Below, one piece after another: positions 50,384-57,001 of a stretch of 64,000 bases of DNA. The translations under genes were made by a program, and so were the position numbers. The stretch is from assembly GCF_003581425.1 (NCBI RefSeq), contig NZ_QXTG01000001.1, positions 310,001 to 374,000 of the forward strand, given 5' to 3'. The DNA comes from Amnibacterium setariae. GTDB lineage: Bacteria > Actinomycetota > Actinomycetes > Actinomycetales > Microbacteriaceae. Position 1 is the first letter of the stretch. Each line of letters starts with the position of its first letter. The notes under the pieces were generated by a model, which was not told the origin of the DNA, ran no database searches, and worked only from the letters and a program-made list of their open reading frames with translations.

Positions 50384-51253
50384 ATGACCTCCACGCTGCA
50401 GTCCGCATCCGACCTCCCCGACCTCGCCGGCAGGACGGTGATCGTGACCGGCGCGACCGGCGGCATCGGCCTCGCCACGGCGCGGGCGCTGGCGACCGCG
50501 AACGCCCGCGTCGTCCTGGCCGTCCGCGACGCCGAGAAGGGCCGCCGGGTGGCGTCCGCGATGCCGGGGCGGACCGAGGTGCGCGCCCTCGACCTCGCGG
50601 ACCTCGCCTCCGTCCGCCGCTTCGCCGAGGCGTGGGAGGGGCCGATCGAGGTGCTCGTGAACAACGCCGGCGTCTCGGTGCCGACCCGACGCCTGACGAA
50701 GGACGGCTTCGAGCTGCAGCTCGGGACCAACCACCTCGGCCCCTTCGCCCTGACGAACCTGCTGCTGCCGCAGGTCACCGGCCGCGTCGTCTCGCTCGCG
50801 TCGCAGGTCGAGCGGATGGGCCGGCTCGACTTCGACGACCTGCAGATGGAGCGTCGCGCCTACAAGGAGTCCACGGCCTACGCGGCCTCGAAGCTCGCCG
50901 ACCTCCTGTTCATCGTCGAGCTGCAGCGCAGGCTGACGGCCGCGGGCTCCGCGGTCACGGCGGTCGCCGCCCACCCCGGCCTGGTCGCCACGGACATGAC
51001 GGGCGGCTCGACCGGGCTCGCGCAGCTCGTCACCCGCGCGTTCGCGCAGTCGCCGGACGACGGCGCGCTGCCCGTGCTCCTCGCCGCGATCGGGGATGTG
51101 CCCGGCGGATCCATGACCGGACCGGAGCACCTGGTGCACATGCGCGGCGGCGCGGAGGTCATCGGGACGTCCAAGCAGGCGAAGGACCCCGCGCTCGCCG
51201 CCCGGCTCTGGACCGTGTCGGAGCAGCTGACGGGGGTGCGCTTCCCGCTCTGA
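50384..51253 (+). CDS. Short-chain dehydrogenase/reductase
   Basis: A 289-residue NAD(P)-dependent oxidoreductase. Cofactor motif TVIVTGATGGIGLATARAL (TGxxxGIG), structural NNAG in VLVNNAGVS, catalytic Ser in RVVSLASQVERMG and Tyr-x3-Lys in STAYAASKLADLLF, then AAHPGLVATDM. It resembles retinol dehydrogenase/WWOX-like SDRs often annotated as SDR-family oxidoreductases. ATG 50384 follows a TAGTGT -10; the operator overlap implies TetR control. Substrate unknown. Confidence 0.93.
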   Translation: MTSTLQSASDLPDLAGRTVIVTGATGGIGLATARALATANARVVLAVRDAEKGRRVASAMPGRTEVRALDLADLASVRRFAEAWEGPIEVLVNNAGVSVPTRRLTKDGFELQLGTNHLGPFALTNLLLPQVTGRVVSLASQVERMGRLDFDDLQMERRAYKESTAYAASKLADLLFIVELQRRLTAAGSAVTAVAAHPGLVATDMTGGSTGLAQLVTRAFAQSPDDGALPVLLAAIGDVPGGSMTGPEHLVHMRGGAEVIGTSKQAKDPALAARLWTVSEQLTGVRFPL

Positions 51254-51292
51254 TCGGCTCGGATCGGATCGGCTCGCTGGGCGAACGGCCCC

Positions 51293-52087
51293 CTACGCCG
51301 GTCGGTCGCCCTGCGGCAGGACCGCTCGGCGGTCCTGCGACGGTTCGGCCCGGAGCCCCGCCTGCAGACGCAGGCCGTCCAGCAGCAGGTCGAGCCCCGA
51401 TCGGAAGACGTCGATGTCGTCGTGCGTCGCCATCTCGTCGGCGACCTCGTGGGCGAACGGGAACTCGTCCGGATCGAGCGCCCGCCAGCGGTCGCCGAGC
51501 ACGCGGAGGAACTCGGCCGGGGCCATCCCGCTCTCCAGGTACTCCTTCGGCGGCGGCTCCGCGAGGTCGATGGCGACGCCGACGACGTAGCTGATGATCG
51601 AGGAGACCGCGTGGAACTGCTGGCGCGGCGTCAGGTCGAGCCGCATGAGCTGCTGACCGAGCCGTTCGAGCATCGCCATGGAGTTCGGCTGCATGCCGTT
51701 GTTGCGGAGCATGAGCTGGCCGAACCACGGGCGCCGGACGAACTCGTCGAACAGCGCCAGGGCGATCGCCCGCACGTTCGCGATCGGATCCGGGCCGTGC
51801 GTCAGCGGCTCGCTGCCGGCGACGACCTGCCCCATGACCTCCTCGACCGCCAGGTCGAGCAGCTCGTCCCGGCTGCCGACGTACCAGTAGATGCTCCCCA
51901 CGCCGCCACCGAGCCGCGAGGCCAGGGCACGGAACGTCAGGGCGGGCTCGCCCGACTCGTCGAGGATCGCGATCGCCTCGCGCAGCACGGTGTCGAGCGA
52001 GTGCGACGCCCGCTGACGTCCTCGAGCGCGGGCGGCCGGGCTCGCCGTCTCCGCCTCCGTCGATCGATCCGTCGCCACGTCTTGCAT
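51293..52087 (-). CDS. TetR-family regulator, divergent from the MFS exporter
   Basis: A 264-residue TetR protein with the larger TetR_C-type ligand domain. HTH: LDTVLREAIAILDESGEPALTFRALASRLGGGVGSIYWYVGSRDELLDLAVEEVMGQVV (SIYWYVGSRDEL is the recognition end). The C-terminal part includes FDEFVRRPWFGQLMLRNNGMQPNSMAMLERL. ATG 52087 chosen; the frame is open further upstream through the operators. Three palindromes lie between it and the exporter gene. Confidence 0.9.
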   Translation of the reverse strand: MQDVATDRSTEAETASPAARARGRQRASHSLDTVLREAIAILDESGEPALTFRALASRLGGGVGSIYWYVGSRDELLDLAVEEVMGQVVAGSEPLTHGPDPIANVRAIALALFDEFVRRPWFGQLMLRNNGMQPNSMAMLERLGQQLMRLDLTPRQQFHAVSSIISYVVGVAIDLAEPPPKEYLESGMAPAEFLRVLGDRWRALDPDEFPFAHEVADEMATHDDIDVFRSGLDLLLDGLRLQAGLRAEPSQDRRAVLPQGDRPA

Positions 52088-52090
52088 CTT

Positions 52091-52145
52091 ATCGAACGTT
52101 GTTCTATCTTCTCGAACGTCGTTCGAGACTCGAACGGCGTTCGAG
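52091..52145. promoter_or_regulatory. Three tandem TetR operators
   Basis: CTCGAACG-T-CGTTCGAG (52111-52127) and CTCGAACG-G-CGTTCGAG (52129-52145) are perfect 17-bp palindromes; ATCGAACGTTGTTCTAT (52091-52107) is a degenerate third. Centres are 20 and 18 bp apart and fill the interval between the regulator ATG and the exporter Shine-Dalgarno. Confidence 0.8.
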
Positions 52146-52160
52146 AAAGGAGGTGCACCG

Positions 52161-53645
52161 ATGAGCGCACCGGACACCGCTGCCACCGCCCCGCGCACCT
52201 ACGCCTCGCTCCGCGCCGCGGCGATCCCGCTGGCGGCCCTCTGCCTGGCCTTCTTCGTCGAGATGATCGACAACACGCTGCTGCAGGTCGCCCTGCCCAC
52301 GATCGGTCGCGCGCTGCAGAGCGGCACGACCGGGCTGCAGTGGGTCACCGGCGCCTACTCCCTGACCTTCGGCGGCCTGCTGCTGACTGCCGGCTCCTCG
52401 GCGGACCGGTTCGGCCGGCGCCGGGTGCTGCTCGTCGGTCTCGCCGCCTTCGGCCTGATCAGCCTGGCCGTCGTCCTCGTGACCGACATCGGCCAGCTCG
52501 TCGCGCTGCGCGCCGCGCTGGGATGCGCCGCCGCCGCGATGGCGCCCGTGACGATGTCGCTGATCTTCCGGCTCTTCGACGACGAGAAGCTGCGCATGCG
52601 TGCCATCACGATCGTGATGGTCGTCGGCATGTCCGGCTTCGTCCTCGGCCCGGTCCTCGGCGGCTCCGTGCTCGCGAGCTTCAGCTGGCAGTGGCTGCTG
52701 GTCGTCAACGCGCCGGTCGCGCTGATCGCCTGGCTCGGCGTCCGCGCCGGCGTCCCCGCCGACCGGCGCGCGGACCTCACCACCGGGCGCCTCGACCTGA
52801 TCGGCGCGGCCCTGACGGTCGCGGCGATCGGGCTCGGCTGCTACACGCTGACCAGCGGCGTCGAGTTCGGGTGGCTCGCCCCCGCGACCGTCGCCTCCGC
52901 CCTCGGTGCCGTCGCGGCCGTGATCGGCTTCATGGTCCGCGAGCGTCGCGCCGCCGCGCCGATGATCGATCTCGCGCTGTTCCGGACCGGACCCGTCCGT
53001 GGAGCCGCGCTCACCCAGCTCGCGTCGAACGTCGCGATGGCCGGCGTGCTCTTCGCGCTGACCCTGCACTTCCAGTACGCCTACGGCTGGAGCCCCATGG
53101 TCGCGGGCCTCGCCAACCTGCCGCTGATCGTCACGATGATCGCGGCGACCCCGGTCGCGGAGCAGCTGGCGGCCCGTCTCGGGCACCGCCTCGCCTGCCT
53201 GGTCGGCGTCGGGCTGCTCGTCGGCGCGATGCTCGGGATGGCGTGGGCCGTGGACCGCGGCTACCTCGCGATCGCCGTGATGATGGTCGTCCTCACGATC
53301 GGCCTGCGCACGATCCTCACCATCTGCGCGGTCGCGCTCGTCGCGGCGATGCCGGCCAACCGCACCTCGATCGGCGCCGCGCTCAACGACACGGCGCAGG
53401 AGATCGGCACCAGCCTCGGCACGGCCGTGGTCGGCACGCTCATCGCGGCGCTCGTGACGAACGCCCTGCCCGTCGGCGCCTGGAGCGCCTCCCTGGTGCA
53501 GTCCTTCTTCACCGGCGAGCGGGTCGTGTTCCTGGTCGTCGCCGTGCTCGTCGCGACGATCGGAACGATCGGGGCCCTGACCCTGACCGACTCCCGCGCG
53601 ACCGAGGAGCCGGCGCCCGCGGAGCCCGAGCACGCCGCGGTCTGA
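52161..53645 (+). CDS. MFS multidrug exporter, DHA2 (14-TM) type
   Basis: A 494-residue proton-coupled exporter. TM1 motif AALCLAFFVEMIDNTLLQVALPTIGRAL carries the usual membrane Asp; motif A is GSSADRFGRRRVLLVGLAAF; motif C is VLGPVLGGSVLASFSWQWLLVVNAPVAL. About 14 helices. DHA2 proteins export cationic drugs, antibiotics or native metabolites. AAAGGAGGTG precedes the ATG, and its TetR repressor is divergent. A strong hairpin ends the unit. Confidence 0.93.
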   Translation: MSAPDTAATAPRTYASLRAAAIPLAALCLAFFVEMIDNTLLQVALPTIGRALQSGTTGLQWVTGAYSLTFGGLLLTAGSSADRFGRRRVLLVGLAAFGLISLAVVLVTDIGQLVALRAALGCAAAAMAPVTMSLIFRLFDDEKLRMRAITIVMVVGMSGFVLGPVLGGSVLASFSWQWLLVVNAPVALIAWLGVRAGVPADRRADLTTGRLDLIGAALTVAAIGLGCYTLTSGVEFGWLAPATVASALGAVAAVIGFMVRERRAAAPMIDLALFRTGPVRGAALTQLASNVAMAGVLFALTLHFQYAYGWSPMVAGLANLPLIVTMIAATPVAEQLAARLGHRLACLVGVGLLVGAMLGMAWAVDRGYLAIAVMMVVLTIGLRTILTICAVALVAAMPANRTSIGAALNDTAQEIGTSLGTAVVGTLIAALVTNALPVGAWSASLVQSFFTGERVVFLVVAVLVATIGTIGALTLTDSRATEEPAPAEPEHAAV

Positions 53646-53655
53646 TCAAGCGCCC

Positions 53656-53698
53656 GAGGCGGGCCGCGCGCGAGTCGATCTCGAGCGCGGCCCGCCTC
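53656..53698 (+). terminator. Strong hairpin after the MFS gene
   Basis: GAGGCGGGCCGCGC (53656-53669) pairs perfectly with GCGCGGCCCGCCTC (53685-53698) with a 15-nt loop, 10 bp after the stop. Confidence 0.8.
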
Positions 53699-53718
53699 TG
53701 CGGTCCGGTATCGCCGCG

Positions 53719-53886
53719 ATGGTCGGGCCCGGCTCAGCGCAGCGCCGTGCCGGGGCTCGGCAGCTGGCCGCGCAGGCCAGGAGCAAGCACGGCCTCGGCG
53801 ACGCGTCGACCGCCGCCGACGCGCAGACCGATCGCCTGCTCGAGCTGATCGTCGCGGCACTGCGATCGGCTCCCCGGTCGCGGTGA
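53719..53886 (+). CDS. Possible small protein (55 aa), uncertain
   Basis: An ATG frame encoding a basic, Ala-rich helical peptide ending STAADAQTDRLLELIVAALR and a basic tail. It fills most of the 250-bp gap between the MFS gene and the convergent SDR-like gene. No ribosome site is clear, and nothing is recognised. It may be a real small gene, the remnant of a larger one, or chance in GC-rich DNA. Confidence 0.25.
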   Translation: MVGPGSAQRRAGARQLAAQARSKHGLGDASTAADAQTDRLLELIVAALRSAPRSR

Positions 53887-53898
53887 CCACCGCCCGGG

Positions 53899-54642
53899 TC
53901 AGCTCCGCTCGGCGGCGCGGATGGTCCGCAGGAGGTCGGTCACCTCGTCCGCGCCGTGCAGCGGCACGATGTCGCTCTGCGCCGTCGAGGCGGAGAGCGC
54001 CACGGCGGCCGCCCCGACCTGGTCGCTGCTGATCCATGTCGGGTCGCCCTCGACGTCGCGCGTGCGAACCGGTCCCAGCGTCAGGGCGAAGATCCGCCTG
54101 CTGTCGCCGGACTCGACAGCCGCCACCCGCTGCATCATCAGCACGGCGGCCTGCTCCATGCTGACCAGCCCGCTGCCCGGGACCGGGAAGCTCGCCGAGT
54201 CGCCGACGACGACCGAGTACGCGCCGGTGCGGTTCATCCGCGGCAGAGCGGCCCGCAGGACTGCGATGTGCGTCGATGCCAGACCGACGAAGGCGTCGCC
54301 CCAGTCCTGCTCGGTGATGGCCGACAGCGGGCCGCCGGCCCACCAGCCGCCGATCGGGGCCACGACGTCGTCGACCCCGCCGAGGTGGTGCGCCGTCTGA
54401 TCCATGAGGTCCTCCGCGCCGGCGAAGGTCGTGTAGTCGTGGACCACCACGTGCAGGCGCTCCGCCTCGGCGGTCCCGAGCAGTGCTCGGAACTCGCTCG
54501 AGCGCCGCTCCGAACGCGTCGGCACCACGACATCGGCACCGGCCGCCAGGTAGCGGCGCACCACGCCCTCCCCGACGGCACCGGTGCCGCCGGGGACGAC
54601 GACGCGACGGCCCATCAGGTCGGGCAGCGGGTTCGGCTCCAT
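53899..54642 (-). CDS. SDR-fold protein lacking the catalytic Tyr-Lys pair
   Basis: A 247-residue Rossmann-fold protein. The nucleotide motif RRVVVPGGTGAVGEGVVRRYLAAGADVVVPTRS and the position of VVAPIGGWWAGGP fit SDRs, but where YxxxK should be the sequence reads GLVSMEQAAVLMM, so no canonical catalysis is expected; it may be an atypical SDR or a regulatory protein of the NmrA kind. ATG 54642 with GAGGAG upstream. Divergent from a MarR regulator behind three repeated operators. Confidence 0.8.
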   Translation of the reverse strand: MEPNPLPDLMGRRVVVPGGTGAVGEGVVRRYLAAGADVVVPTRSERRSSEFRALLGTAEAERLHVVVHDYTTFAGAEDLMDQTAHHLGGVDDVVAPIGGWWAGGPLSAITEQDWGDAFVGLASTHIAVLRAALPRMNRTGAYSVVVGDSASFPVPGSGLVSMEQAAVLMMQRVAAVESGDSRRIFALTLGPVRTRDVEGDPTWISSDQVGAAAVALSASTAQSDIVPLHGADEVTDLLRTIRAAERS

Positions 54643-54664
54643 GTTCACTCCTCGTGCAGAAAAT

Positions 54665-54719
54665 GTTGGCTTCACCAACGTTGGCACGACCAACATACAC
54701 GTTCGTTGGCGCGACCAAC
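54665..54719. promoter_or_regulatory. Three 15-bp MarR operators
   Basis: GTTGGCTTCACCAAC (54665-54679), GTTGGCACGACCAAC (54680-54694) and GTTGGCGCGACCAAC (54705-54719): constant GTTGG/CCAAC arms around a variable 5-bp centre. The first two abut; the third ends 3 bp before the MarR -10. Confidence 0.85.
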
Positions 54720-54734
54720 CGTTATGGTGTGTCG

Positions 54735-55193
54735 ATGTCCGAGACCGGTGCCGAAGCGGGCCCGCCACGGCGTCTTCGGCAGCTGGTGAGCTGGCAGGCG
54801 AACAAGGTGGGAACGATCGGCTCGCGCCTCACGCTGCAGCGCATGACGGCTGCGGAGCGCGGGGACTATGCGGTCCTGGCCGCGCTCGACGAGTTCGGCG
54901 ACCTCAGTCAGGCGGAGATCGGGCGCCGCCTCGGCCTCGATCGCAACGACGTCAACGCGGTCGCGACTCGACTCGACGGGGCCCGGCACGTCGATCGGCG
55001 GACGGATCCGGCGGACCGGCGACGGAAGGTCCTCACGTTGACCCCCTCCGGTCGGGCGCATCTCGGCGGCCTCCAGGCCCATGCGGCCGCCGTGCAGGAG
55101 GCGCTCCTCGCGGGCCTGACGAGCGAGCAGCAGGAGCAGCTGGTCGGTCTGCTGGGGCTCGTCCTGAAGGCGCACGGTCCGCAGTCCGCGTAG
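54735..55193 (+). CDS. MarR-family transcriptional regulator
   Basis: A 152-residue winged-helix protein. Core: ERGDYAVLAALDEFGDLSQAEIGRRLGLDRNDVNAVATRLDGARHVDRRTDPADRRRKVLTLTPSGRAHL, where DPADRRRKVLTLT is the wing. ATG 54735 is 6 nt after TATGGT (54723-54728), so the mRNA is leaderless, and the three GTTGG/CCAAC sites lie immediately upstream: autoregulation and control of the divergent SDR-like gene are likely. The ligand is unknown. Confidence 0.92.
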   Translation: MSETGAEAGPPRRLRQLVSWQANKVGTIGSRLTLQRMTAAERGDYAVLAALDEFGDLSQAEIGRRLGLDRNDVNAVATRLDGARHVDRRTDPADRRRKVLTLTPSGRAHLGGLQAHAAAVQEALLAGLTSEQQEQLVGLLGLVLKAHGPQSA

Positions 55194-55221
55194 CGCCGAC
55201 CTGCCCGCGGTCGGGACGCCC

Positions 55222-55389
55222 GTGCTGGACGCGGACCGGCGACGGCGGGTCTTCGCGTCGATCGTCGACGACCTGGACCAGCCGCGGCACCGCGCGTACA
55301 TCGCGCAGCCGGTCGATCCGCTCGAGGCGTGGCTCGACGGCAGCGCGCTGATGCACGTCCGCTTCGACGACGGGCCCTGCTTTCCGTGA
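55222..55389 (+). CDS. Possible small protein (55 aa) between marR and the cupin gene
   Basis: A GTG frame giving VLDADRRRRVFASIVDD, then DQPRHRAYIAQPVDPLEAWLDGS and FDDGPCFP. Composition is protein-like (acidic and aromatic residues, no low complexity). The stop overlaps a possible GTG start of the cupin frame (GTGA at 55386-55389). No Shine-Dalgarno is convincing, and no family is recognised; it may be the tail of a broken gene because the frame is open upstream into marR. Confidence 0.35.
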   Translation: MLDADRRRRVFASIVDDLDQPRHRAYIAQPVDPLEAWLDGSALMHVRFDDGPCFP

Positions 55390-55409
55390 GCGGTGCGACA
55401 CTGCCCGGC

Positions 55410-55784
55410 ATGCAGCAGGACGTGGTCGGCATCGCGGCGGCGCTCGAGGGCGTCGTCGAGCACTGGTCCCCGAAGGTGGTGGGCCGGGTCAACGACCAGT
55501 ACGTGAAGGTCGCGAAGCTGCTCGGTCAGCTGGTATGGCACGCGCACGACGACGAGGACGAGCTGTTCCTCGTGGTCTCCGGGCGCCTCCGCATCGAGCT
55601 CGAGGGGCGGGACGAGGTGCGGCTCGGCCCGGGGGAGTTCTTCGTCGTCCCGCGCGGTGTCCGGCACAACCCGATCGCGGACGAGGAGGTGCACATCGTG
55701 CTCGTCGAGACGGTGACGACCGCGCACACGGGGTCGGTGGTCGTCGAGGGCACGAAGACCATCGAGGAGCAGCTCTCGCAGTAG
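55410..55784 (+). CDS. Cupin-domain protein
   Basis: A 124-residue single cupin. Motif 1: WHAHDDEDELFLVVSGRLRIELEG (His-x-His...Glu), motif 2: PRGVRHNPIADEEVHIVLVET (His). The N-terminus DVVGIAAALEGVVEHWSPKVVGRVNDQYVKVAKLLG fits a well-spread bacterial cupin group of unknown substrate. Metal binding is likely. ATG 55410 matches homologue length; an in-frame GTG at 55386 would add eight residues. Confidence 0.88.
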   Translation: MQQDVVGIAAALEGVVEHWSPKVVGRVNDQYVKVAKLLGQLVWHAHDDEDELFLVVSGRLRIELEGRDEVRLGPGEFFVVPRGVRHNPIADEEVHIVLVETVTTAHTGSVVVEGTKTIEEQLSQ

Positions 55785-55820
55785 GCGGCGCTCGGGCTCC
55801 TCGGCCCGTGGGGTGCCGGG

Positions 55821-56414
55821 TCAGCCGGCCGTGCCGGGTTCGAGCACCTGCCGGAGCGCGCGCCGGGTCGCTCCGACCAGGTCCGCAGGGTCGGGCGCGG
55901 TGCGACGGGCCGTCCAGTAGCAGGCCATCGCGATCTCCGCCGCGAGCGTGGCGGTGCCGTCCGGGCAGTCCTGCGCGGTCAGCAGGTCGCGGAGCCGGAG
56001 CGCCACGCCCTGCATCTTGACGGCGTCGCGCGCCGCGAGCTCGGCGTGCTGCTCGATGAGCTGCAGGTGACGTCGGTAGCCGGCGAGGTCCGCGGTCATG
56101 CGGTCCAGGAGGCGCAGCAGGACCGGCTCGAGCGCGCGAACCGCATCGAGGAGCGTGCCGAGACCGGCCGCGGCGGGTTCCACCCGTTCCGCGGCGATGA
56201 GGTCGAGCAGCTCCTGCTCGCGGGCGAACACCACCTCCTGCTTGTCCCCGAAGTGGCGGAAGAAGGTCGTCCGCCCGACCTCGGCGCGCTCGGCGATGTC
56301 GTTCACCGACACGGCGTCGAACCCGCGAGCGGCGAACAGCTCGTCGGCCGCGGCGACGATGCGCCGACGAGCCTGTCGCCGCTTCCGCTCGATCAGGGAG
56401 AGGTCCTCGGGCAC
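55821..56414 (-). CDS. TetR-family regulator, divergent from a SnoaL-like gene
   Basis: A 197-residue TetR protein: IERKRRQARRRIVAAADELFAARGFDAVSVNDIAERAEVGRTTFFRHFGDKQEVVFAREQELLDLI is a textbook HTH. The ligand domain contains LLLRLLDRMTADLAGYRRHLQLI and a final ALRQVLEPG. GTG 56414 is 6 nt from TACCCT on the minus strand (56421-56426). A long symmetric operator lies 38 bp upstream, so it likely represses itself and the SnoaL-like gene. Confidence 0.9.
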   Translation of the reverse strand: MPEDLSLIERKRRQARRRIVAAADELFAARGFDAVSVNDIAERAEVGRTTFFRHFGDKQEVVFAREQELLDLIAAERVEPAAAGLGTLLDAVRALEPVLLRLLDRMTADLAGYRRHLQLIEQHAELAARDAVKMQGVALRLRDLLTAQDCPDGTATLAAEIAMACYWTARRTAPDPADLVGATRRALRQVLEPGTAG

Positions 56415-56451
56415 ATGAGGAGGGTAGGCCAGAACGACGTTGGGCAGGGCT

Positions 56452-56488
56452 TGCGTTCCGCGCGGTACGGAGTACCGTTCGGAACGCA
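56452..56488. promoter_or_regulatory. Double-armed palindromic operator
   Basis: TGCGTTCC (56452-56459) / GGAACGCA (56481-56488) and, nested on the same centre, GGTAC (56464-56468) / GTACC (56472-56476). All four arms are perfectly symmetric about 56470, as expected for two TetR dimers or one large site. Confidence 0.75.
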
Positions 56489-56519
56489 GGCTCAGATGGA
56501 GCCGACGAAGGAGCAGCAG

Positions 56520-56966
56520 ATGAGCACCCACGAGCGGGACCAGATCGTCGAGACCCTGGCGCGATACGGGCACGTGGTCGACCGCGGCGACCTCGACCGG
56601 CTGGACACGGTCTTCACGCTCGACGTGCGCTACGACATGAGCGCGGTCGGGCTGCCGGTGATGATCGGCGTGCAGGCGCTGGCGGACGGCGCGATGCGGC
56701 TCGGTCCGCAGAACCCCGTCGCCCATCACACGACCGACGTCGTGGTCCTCGAGGCCGACGAGGACGAAGCGGTCGTCGAGTCGAAGGGCTTCATGCTGAC
56801 CGTCGAAGGCGCGGTGCGCAGCGTCTCGCACCACGACGTCCTGCGGCGCACCGCCGCCGGGTGGCGCATCGCATCCCGGACGCTCGTGCCGCAGACGGCC
56901 TCGTTGGGCGGCCGGTTGGGCGCCGCGGCCGGTGCTGAGGAGGCGCCGGCGCGTCCGGACCGCTGA
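56520..56966 (+). CDS. SnoaL-like / NTF2-fold protein
   Basis: A 148-residue cone-barrel protein of the SnoaL_4-like group: DQIVETLARYGHVVDRGDLDRLDTVFTLDVRYDMS, NPVAHHTTDVVVLEADEDEAVVESKGFML and SVSHHDVLRRTAAGWRIASRTLVPQ. The His in PVAHHTT is typical of ketosteroid-isomerase- or dehydratase-like members. ATG 56520 has AAGGAG 6 nt upstream; an ATG eight codons earlier lacks one. Substrate unknown; TetR control suggests an inducible detoxification or catabolic role. Confidence 0.88.
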   Translation: MSTHERDQIVETLARYGHVVDRGDLDRLDTVFTLDVRYDMSAVGLPVMIGVQALADGAMRLGPQNPVAHHTTDVVVLEADEDEAVVESKGFMLTVEGAVRSVSHHDVLRRTAAGWRIASRTLVPQTASLGGRLGAAAGAEEAPARPDR

Positions 56967-57001
56967 GCGCCACCCGCCATGGGCACGGCTGCCGCCCGAG
57001 C

